Below, in pieces: positions 58,529-64,000 of a stretch of 64,000 bases of DNA. The position numbers and the translations under genes are program-made. The DNA lies in assembly GCA_019636385.1 (NCBI GenBank), contig JAHBXT010000008.1, positions 1-64,000 of the forward strand, read 5' to 3'. Under the pieces are notes generated by a model. The model saw only the letters and a program-made list of their open reading frames with translations. It searched no databases and was not told where the DNA came from. How positions within the stretch are numbered: position 1 is the stretch's first letter; each line of letters begins with the position of its first letter. The stretch is from Pirellulaceae bacterium (GTDB lineage Bacteria > Planctomycetota > Planctomycetia > Pirellulales > Pirellulaceae).

Positions 58529-59628
58529 GTGGAGTCGGGTTCCGTGCAGTTCCACCATCTAGCAACGGTGGCTACTTGATCCATGATGGTTTCGGCAAGT
58601 TGTATCTTGTCGCACGTGCAGTTAAAGATTTAACGTGGTCGATTTTTCTAGGCGTGTGTCTGTGCTCGCGATGCGGACTAGCCCAAGTGGCCGAACTGGG
58701 CTCGGTGCATCAGACATCGCTGACCAGCGAACTGAAAACGGTCAAATTATATGGTGCGGGCCGAGCGGCATTGGATGCGTATCAAAGCGGATTCTTCTTC
58801 TCGGCAGAGGGGCACATCGCTACGGTATGGAGCACAGTACTGGATGTAGCCGACGTTATCGCTGTGACTAGCGACGGTCGAAGAATGCAGGCTCAGGTAT
58901 TGGGTATTGATCCCAATCTTGAAATTGCTGTGTTAAAGGCCGATCAACCGCCACCAGCCTACTTTTCATTCGACGACGCGGCCGATGCGCTGCCAGGGCA
59001 GCGGGTCTTGGCCTTTAGCAATCTGTTCGGGATTGCTGCCGGCAGCGAACGCTTAAGCGTTCAAAAAGGAGTTGTCATGACGGTGACCCCCTTGCGGGCG
59101 CGGCGTGGCAATTTTCAATCGGTGTATCAGGGTCCAGCGCTAATCGTGGATGCGATGACCAACAACCCCGGTGCCGCCGGCGGCGCGCTAACCAACCTGC
59201 AGGGACAACTGTTGGGCATCTTGGGCAAAGAGTTACGCGATACTAGCGCCAATATTTGGATCAACTACGCGATACCCGTCAGCCAATTCAAGGCATCGGC
59301 AATCAGTCTAGTCGAGGGCAAGTCGATTGCCCGTGTTCAGGCGACTCGACGTCCAGCCGATCGGCCAACCAGTCTGTCGCTACTGGGTATTGGATTGATT
59401 CCCAATGTACTCAACAAAACGCCGGCGTACGTGGACTTGGTGCAACCCAGCTCGCGAGCCGCAGCAGCCGGTCTGCAGCCCGATGACCTGATTCTGTTCG
59501 TCAATTCCCGTCGAGTGCCTGCGCAAGCGTTGTTGTTCGAGGAGTTGGGCTTTATCGATCAGGGTGATTCCGTTTCGCTGATGATTCAGCGCGGCAGTGA
59601 ACTCAAGGAGCTGGTGATTCGTCCATGA
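58525..59628 (+). CDS. HtrA-like pseudo-protease 1
   Basis: A 367-residue relative of the preceding protease that lacks the catalytic triad. His is replaced at the HIATVWST position (about Ser 103), the Asp position holds Glu (LEIAVLK, E133) and the Ser position holds Ala (NNPGAAGGAL, A218). The trypsin-like fold is still recognisable (SGFFFSAEGHIA; GQRVLAFSNLFG), and a PDZ-like domain ends the protein (LVQPSSRAAAAGLQPDDLIL). It should bind but not cut peptides. A hydrophobic segment near 35-53 may be an internal signal. It has ATGA overlaps on both sides. Confidence 0.85.
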   Translation: MSGVGFRAVPPSSNGGYLIHDGFGKLYLVARAVKDLTWSIFLGVCLCSRCGLAQVAELGSVHQTSLTSELKTVKLYGAGRAALDAYQSGFFFSAEGHIATVWSTVLDVADVIAVTSDGRRMQAQVLGIDPNLEIAVLKADQPPPAYFSFDDAADALPGQRVLAFSNLFGIAAGSERLSVQKGVVMTVTPLRARRGNFQSVYQGPALIVDAMTNNPGAAGGALTNLQGQLLGILGKELRDTSANIWINYAIPVSQFKASAISLVEGKSIARVQATRRPADRPTSLSLLGIGLIPNVLNKTPAYVDLVQPSSRAAAAGLQPDDLILFVNSRRVPAQALLFEELGFIDQGDSVSLMIQRGSELKELVIRP

Positions 59629-61613
59629 GTAACGTCCACAAGCAGATGCCACTGAACCGCTTGGTGCTATATGCCGTGCTGTGGGGCTGGCCCTGGACCG
59701 GATATGCTGCGACCGCGTTTGCGCAGACAACCGACGATAGCGTGATACTGCAGGCTGAACAGCAAGCGCTCCGCCAGGCCGCTGACAGCGCATCGAAGTA
59801 CGTGGTGCAGATCGAAACGTTTGGCGGCCTTGATAGAATTGAGGAGCAATCTGTCGCCGAAGGTCCAACCACAGGCACTATCGTGGGTTCAGACGGCTGG
59901 GTCATCACCTCGCTGCATGCCTTGCGGCAACAACCAGCATCCATTCTGGTGGCTTTAGGCGATGGCCAGCGCGTGGCAGCCAGAGTCGTCGCCCGCGACT
60001 TTTCGCGCGAGTTGGCTCTGCTGAAGCTGGAAACCGCAGCTGTACTGCCCGCAGCTCCCGCCAGCGACCTAGGGCAGTTGCGGGTAGGGCAGTGGTGCAT
60101 TGCCATCGGCAAAACGTACGACCCTCAATCCATAACTCAGTCGCACGGCATCATCAGCGCATTGGGAAGAGCATACGGACGCGCCGTTCAGACCGATGCT
60201 AAAGTTTCACCAATCAACTACGGAGGTCCGCTGGTCGACCTCCACGGGCAGGTGATTGGAATACTAGCTCCAATTGCAGCCAGTGAAATGCTGGAGGGCG
60301 ACGGATCCGTTCTGTATGATTCGGGAATCGGATTCGCCATACCACTAACAGACGTTTTGCAACGGCTGCCCACCATGCAAGCTGGCGAAGACATTCATCC
60401 CGGTCGTTTGGGAATTGTCGCACGCTCGCAGAATGACCTGGAAGGTCCTGTCAGATTGTCGGGTTCAGCGCCCGGATCGCCGGCGGCTCGGGCCGGAGTC
60501 TTGCGCGGCGACGTGGTCATCCAGGCCCAGGGGATGGCCGTCCAGCGATTGGCCGATTTGCGACAGGCACTAGCCCAGACAGACGCCGGTCAGCAGTTCG
60601 AACTGGGCGTATTGCGAGACGGCAAACGCGTAACACTCAACTGCCAGCTTGTGGCGGAAATCCCGACCTATCGTCGGCGTTATTTGGGACTGCGAGTAGA
60701 AGCAGCCAGTGATGGATTGAAAGTAACGTCGGTTGCCAAAGGCTCTCCAGCAGAGCGCGCCGGACTGCGTGCCGACCAACTCTTGACGGACTGCAACGCA
60801 CAGCCGCTACGAAGCGCAAGTGATTTGGCCCAATTACTGGCCGTGTCCGAACTGGGAATCCCACTAACATTGTCGGTTCGCCCAGCGGACAGCCCAGCCT
60901 CGAAAAGCGTTACTATTGAACCTCAAAGCTGGCCGGCGCAATTGCCTGAGCAAGATTGGCCAGTTATCGTCTACTCCGGTGCAGATGGGCAGCTAGACGA
61001 GAATGCGAAGGCACAAATAACCGAATTAAAACTAGCTGACATCCCCAACCAGATCGCGGCGATCATTCCTCCGGCTGTGGGCATGCGACCGCTGGGGTGT
61101 CTAATCCTCTTTGGTCAACCTGGCGAGACTGACTCAGAACGGCTCAAGAGCCAATGGGAAGAGTTCGCCAAGAACTATGGCTGGATCGTCGTTGCTCCGG
61201 CAGCGGCGGATCCGCAGGCTTGGTCGCGCGACGAAATCGAGTTGGCCGCGCGGCTACTGGCGAGGCTGGAGCAAGAGTATGTTTTAGACTCAAGACGTAC
61301 GGTGATTGGGGGGATTGGTGTTGGTGGGCAGTTGGCGATCATGGCTGGCATGATGCACAGCCAGCGAGTGGCCGGAGTCTTTACACTGGGTACCGCGCTG
61401 CGGTCATTCGCACCTAGACAGCCCGGGGCACCGTTGCAAACCATGGATTTCTTGTTTGTGTCTGACAAACCTCTGGATCCGCTGGTCGAACGGCTGAATC
61501 GGCTCGGCTACGTGACTCATGCTGTGGTCGCTCCCGACATCGACACCAGCAAGTGGAATACGGTTCCGTTCGCCACACTAGCGCGCTGGCTGGAATCGCT
61601 CGGTCAGCTCTAA
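59625..61613 (+). CDS. HtrA-like pseudo-protease 2 with alpha/beta-hydrolase-like domain
   Basis: A 662-residue protein. The trypsin-like domain keeps His 98 (VITSLHAL), but the Asp position is Glu 129 (SRELALLK) and the Ser position is Tyr 199 (SPINYGGPL). Two PDZ domains follow (APGSPAARAGVLRGDVVIQ and AKGSPAERAGLRADQLLTD). The C-terminal 220 residues resemble an alpha/beta hydrolase (GCLILFGQPGET; WIVVAPAA; TVIGGIGVGGQLAIMAGM), but the nucleophile elbow GxSxG has become GIGVG. Both enzymatic sites look dead, so a scaffold or sensor role is likely. Confidence 0.85.
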   Translation: MSNVHKQMPLNRLVLYAVLWGWPWTGYAATAFAQTTDDSVILQAEQQALRQAADSASKYVVQIETFGGLDRIEEQSVAEGPTTGTIVGSDGWVITSLHALRQQPASILVALGDGQRVAARVVARDFSRELALLKLETAAVLPAAPASDLGQLRVGQWCIAIGKTYDPQSITQSHGIISALGRAYGRAVQTDAKVSPINYGGPLVDLHGQVIGILAPIAASEMLEGDGSVLYDSGIGFAIPLTDVLQRLPTMQAGEDIHPGRLGIVARSQNDLEGPVRLSGSAPGSPAARAGVLRGDVVIQAQGMAVQRLADLRQALAQTDAGQQFELGVLRDGKRVTLNCQLVAEIPTYRRRYLGLRVEAASDGLKVTSVAKGSPAERAGLRADQLLTDCNAQPLRSASDLAQLLAVSELGIPLTLSVRPADSPASKSVTIEPQSWPAQLPEQDWPVIVYSGADGQLDENAKAQITELKLADIPNQIAAIIPPAVGMRPLGCLILFGQPGETDSERLKSQWEEFAKNYGWIVVAPAAADPQAWSRDEIELAARLLARLEQEYVLDSRRTVIGGIGVGGQLAIMAGMMHSQRVAGVFTLGTALRSFAPRQPGAPLQTMDFLFVSDKPLDPLVERLNRLGYVTHAVVAPDIDTSKWNTVPFATLARWLESLGQL

Positions 61614-61632
61614 CTCTCTGCAAACGACCTCC

Positions 61633-62010
61633 ATGCCCTCGTCACGAAAACATACCCCAACCGCCGAGCAGCAATGGCAGCGCGCGTTGCTAGCTGGAAT
61701 AACTGTATTGTTGGCTGCAGTCGGAGTCGCTGTCCATTTTGTGCCATCACTGGACGCTGGCAGTGTACGATTCATCGCGGGTACCACTTGGAAGGTGGCC
61801 GTGGTACTGGGCATCGCCTGGTTGGCGGCTCCTCAACTGGAGCGGTATGGCTGGGAACGCCTTCGCGGAACAATGCTAGCGGCTGTGGTGATAGTGATCA
61901 TCTTGTATTCAATTCGCCCCCGGCTAGGCGCCCTGGCCGCCATCCTGGTTGTGTGTGGATCATTGTTAGTAGCATTGCTTGGTTGGATACGCCGATTCGT
62001 GCGGCCTTAA
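61633..62010 (+). CDS. Four-helix membrane protein
   Basis: A 125-residue protein with about four hydrophobic helices (ALLAGITVLLAAVGVAVHFV; VAVVLGIAWLAAP; MLAAVVIVIILYSI; LAAILVVCGSLLVALLGWI). No family is recognised. It lies 19 bases after pseudo-protease 2 on the same strand, so it is probably the last gene of the operon and could anchor the complex. Confidence 0.55.
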   Translation: MPSSRKHTPTAEQQWQRALLAGITVLLAAVGVAVHFVPSLDAGSVRFIAGTTWKVAVVLGIAWLAAPQLERYGWERLRGTMLAAVVIVIILYSIRPRLGALAAILVVCGSLLVALLGWIRRFVRP

Positions 62011-62019
62011 GTCAATTAT

Positions 62020-62055
62020 TTTGAATTGCCACACCCAGTGTTTGAATTGCCACAC
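62020..62055. repeat. Short direct repeat
   Basis: TTTGAATTGCCACAC twice, 21 bases apart. The flanking CCCAGTGT/ACACTCTGGG could also pair imperfectly to form a hairpin after the operon. Confidence 0.5.
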
Positions 62056-62401
62056 TCTGGGCGTCGGCCGCCAGGGCGCCCGCAAACTTTACCGATGTTG
62101 CCTGACTGTTGTGTAAGAAAGCTGCGACCTGAGAGGTCTATCTGATTTTTCTGGCTAGACCGTCAAAATTGTAAAAAACGTTACCTGATTCCAGGATCGC
62201 TTGCCGAAACTTAACCCCGGATAGACTTCTCAACAGTTCCGGTGAAATGGTGTCTGTTTGGAAGTCGCGACCGTGCACAAAGGGGGGCAATCTTTTGATG
62301 CGCGTCGGCACATTCTGCGAAAACTGATCGCAGCGGAAGCGCGTGAGACCATGCGCTGCCGGGGGCCGATAGGCTAGGGCGGTTGAACCCTCAACGCGCA
62401 C

Positions 62402-62531
62402 GGTCGACGTGACTAGGACTTATCTCAAGCAATAGCGACGTGGCGACACATAGCGTGCGTCTGCCTGAGGACCATTTATTCCCGCAAATACGATGCCGCC
62501 TGGCACTGGTCGACGTGAGTCCTAGACCAGT
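62402..62531. promoter_or_regulatory. Possible operator region before BON gene
   Basis: GGTCGACGTGA appears twice (62402-62412 and 62508-62518), each followed by a CTAGGAC-like block, in opposite orientations. The second copy lies inside an exact ACTGGTC/GACCAGT inverted repeat (62505-62531). It may be a regulator site. Confidence 0.35.
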
Positions 62532-62594
62532 TCTGCCTTGGCAGTTGACTCGATTGTGGATACTCGAAAGCAAAGATCTTAGGAGGGGTTTCCG

Positions 62595-63662
62595 ATGCGA
62601 CGATTTCTCTGTGGCGCGTTGATGGCGTCGATTACGGCTGCGGCGCCGGCCTGGGCGCTGGGCGGAGACCGTGAGATCGCTCAAGCTGTATTGTCCGAGC
62701 TGGAACATTTCAAGCAAGCCGGGCAGCTGAAAGGATTTGACGTCAATATCCAGGTAGACCAAGGCGTAGTCTACTTATCCGGCGAAGTTGCCAATCACAA
62801 GCAGCGAACGTTGATTACGGCCGCTGCGGCCAACGCTGTGGGCGTCAATAACGTGGTCAATGATATTTTCATGCGTACGACACCTGCCACACCAACCTCT
62901 CAGGCGGTAGGTGCTGATCGTTCAAACGACCGAGTAGCTCCGGCTTCGACCAGTCCTACACGTGAAGACATTGCAGTAACCGATCTAATCTACGACAAGC
63001 TCGCATGGGCCAAGTCGGCAGGTAAGCTACGTGGATTTGAACTGGATATCAGTACGATCCATGGTGATGTTTGGCTGCGAGGCAGCGTTGCCACTGAGGC
63101 CCAGAAGACACTGGTATTGGATGTCGCTCGGCATACGCCTGGCGTGTCGCGAGTTATTGATGAAATCTCCATTAGCGGCGCAAACCGTGTGCAACCCGCT
63201 TCGGCTGACACACCTCAGTACCCGATGAGCGCTGGGGCTCCGCAACCTGTCCCGCCGTCTCCGGTACCGACCAGTCAGCGCCCCATACCTCAAGCTGCCA
63301 GCATGCCGGTCATGGGACATCCTATGCCTACAGCACCTCAACCGTTTGCTCCTAGCGGCCTGGCAAGTCATATGGTGCGAGGCGGAGCGGTTGTCAACAA
63401 TCCGGCTCCCATGCAGTACGGCGGTGCTGAAATTGGTATGGGCGCTCCGCGCTACGATCAACCGAACCTGCCCAATTATGCCTGGCCTAGTTACGCGGCC
63501 TACCCCAACTATGCTGCGGTCACCTATCCGAAGCAGTACAGCCCCTCGGCGTGGCCCTACATTGGACCGTTTTATCCCTATCCACAAGTTCCGTTGGGTT
63601 GGCGCAAGGTATGCCTGCAATGGGATGATGGCCTGTGGTATTTGGACTTCACTAGCAAGTAA
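62595..63662 (+). CDS. Exported protein with two BON domains
   Basis: A 355-residue protein. Signal peptide (MRRFLCGALMASITAAAPAWALG). Two BON domains, at about 27-93 (GFDVNIQVDQGVVYLSGEVANH) and 125-195 (GFELDISTIHGDVWLRGSV). The remaining 150 residues are Pro/Tyr/Asn-rich (PYIGPFYPYPQVPLGW near the end). BON proteins often bind phospholipid or sit in the periplasm. AGGAGG nine bases before the ATG is an excellent ribosome site. Confidence 0.85.
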   Translation: MRRFLCGALMASITAAAPAWALGGDREIAQAVLSELEHFKQAGQLKGFDVNIQVDQGVVYLSGEVANHKQRTLITAAAANAVGVNNVVNDIFMRTTPATPTSQAVGADRSNDRVAPASTSPTREDIAVTDLIYDKLAWAKSAGKLRGFELDISTIHGDVWLRGSVATEAQKTLVLDVARHTPGVSRVIDEISISGANRVQPASADTPQYPMSAGAPQPVPPSPVPTSQRPIPQAASMPVMGHPMPTAPQPFAPSGLASHMVRGGAVVNNPAPMQYGGAEIGMGAPRYDQPNLPNYAWPSYAAYPNYAAVTYPKQYSPSAWPYIGPFYPYPQVPLGWRKVCLQWDDGLWYLDFTSK

Positions 63663-64000
63663 CGAATCAGCCGTTTTGATTCGTGAGTCCGTAAGCATGT
63701 GACAAGCCTGTAACAGCCTCGAAAAAATCGCGTGACCCGTCCCGCTGACCCGGCAGACACCCAGTATTCTGCCGGGTCAAGTCATTTGCAGACGGCCAGA
63801 ATTGGTTGGTTGATCTCGACGACCGGGCTAGGACTCGATGGCGGTCGCGTCTGCATTGGCAGTTGTGCCTGCCGGACGAACGCATCTATCAGGCATTGAA
63901 TGACCGACGAGACAATGCAAGCAATATCCGGCAGCCACCGCCCAATACCGGATTAGCTCAGCAAAATCTGAAAAACCCGCAAGTTTTGCGCACTTTAACA
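63663..64000. other. Window end, hairpin and possible partial frame
   Basis: An exact hairpin (GACCCGGCAGA/TCTGCCGGGTC) lies at 63747-63778. Beyond it one plus-strand frame from about 63806 stays open to the window edge (about 65 codons) but has no recognised family. I do not call it a gene. Confidence 0.3.
63747..63778. terminator. GC-rich hairpin after BON gene
   Basis: GACCCGGCAGA and TCTGCCGGGTC are exact arms around a ten-base loop. There is no T-run behind it, so it may be a transcript end or a stabilising stem rather than a classic terminator. Confidence 0.5.

Larger units (their letters stand above)
62011..62594. other. Intergenic region with small repeats
   Basis: About 580 bases. 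TTTGAATTGCCACAC is repeated at 62020-62034 and 62041-62055. GGTCGACGTGA occurs at 62402 and 62508. ACTGGTC/GACCAGT brackets 62505-62531. No gene is supported. Confidence 0.5.

Noticed and set aside
63806..64000. Plus-strand frame open to the window edge
   Set aside because: About 65 codons with only a TTG start and no recognised family; could be chance.

Overview
The window looks like a chromosomal segment of a planctomycete, most likely of the Pirellulales (Rhodopirellula/Blastopirellula type). This rests on several lineage-typical features: a BBP7-like outer-membrane protein, a DUF1549/DUF1553 cytochrome c protein paired with a Tat-exported DUF1501 protein, a secreted protein opening with a LEPR-XLL-type motif and ending in a dockerin, a DUF3352-like protein, many secreted proteins without known function, and a 16S rRNA gene with its own terminator and no 23S or 5S gene behind it. 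I recognise no phage, plasmid or CRISPR features. The only mobile element is one decayed ISAs1-family insertion sequence with both terminal inverted repeats still visible.

Layout. 0.2-1.5 kb: phytase-like secreted esterase. 2.0-3.3 kb: broken ISAs1 element. 3.4-7.0 kb: two divergent phosphohexomutases. 7.1-9.4 kb: small membrane protein, AIM24-like protein and M48 membrane protease. 9.5-13.6 kb: large hybrid histidine kinase behind a response regulator fused to a GHKL ATPase. 13.8-15.6 kb: an ABC exporter-like protein whose nucleotide-binding motifs are all degraded. 15.8-18.9 kb: Asn/Gln-rich anchored protein and an HTH-receiver fusion. 19.2-23.4 kb: moaC, polyprenyl synthase, Ser/Thr kinase, nrdR. 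23.5-31.7 kb: HEGGH zincin-like protein, multidomain CAP/dockerin protein, PH-domain membrane protein, Cys-rich lipoprotein, CCA-adding enzyme, AAA ATPase. 32.5-34.2 kb: solitary 16S rRNA with a structured trailer and a UUCG terminator. 34.2-47.9 kb: an envelope region with a secretin, BON-type proteins, the BBP7-like protein and lipoproteins. 47.9-54.5 kb: rdgB, the cytochrome/DUF1501 pair, and a CDF metal transporter. 54.8 kb: tRNA-Ser(GCT) without an encoded CCA. 55.3-62.0 kb: a tight operon with one intact HtrA-like protease and two relatives that have lost catalytic residues. 62.6-63.7 kb: a double-BON secreted protein.

How the genes may work together. Much of the window builds or monitors the cell envelope: a solo secretin with BON/pilus-N-type partners, lipoproteins, an outer-membrane barrel protein, envelope proteases and a putative zincin. 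The strongest candidate for an undescribed system is the HtrA trio. The genes overlap by ATGA junctions, the first keeps His-Asp-Ser, the second lacks all three residues, and the third keeps only His and carries an extra alpha/beta-hydrolase-like domain whose nucleophile is also gone. Together with an NPCBM-like gene upstream and a four-helix membrane protein downstream, this suggests an active protease with non-catalytic partner subunits. The motif-less ABC exporter and the structured 16S flanks are further points of interest.
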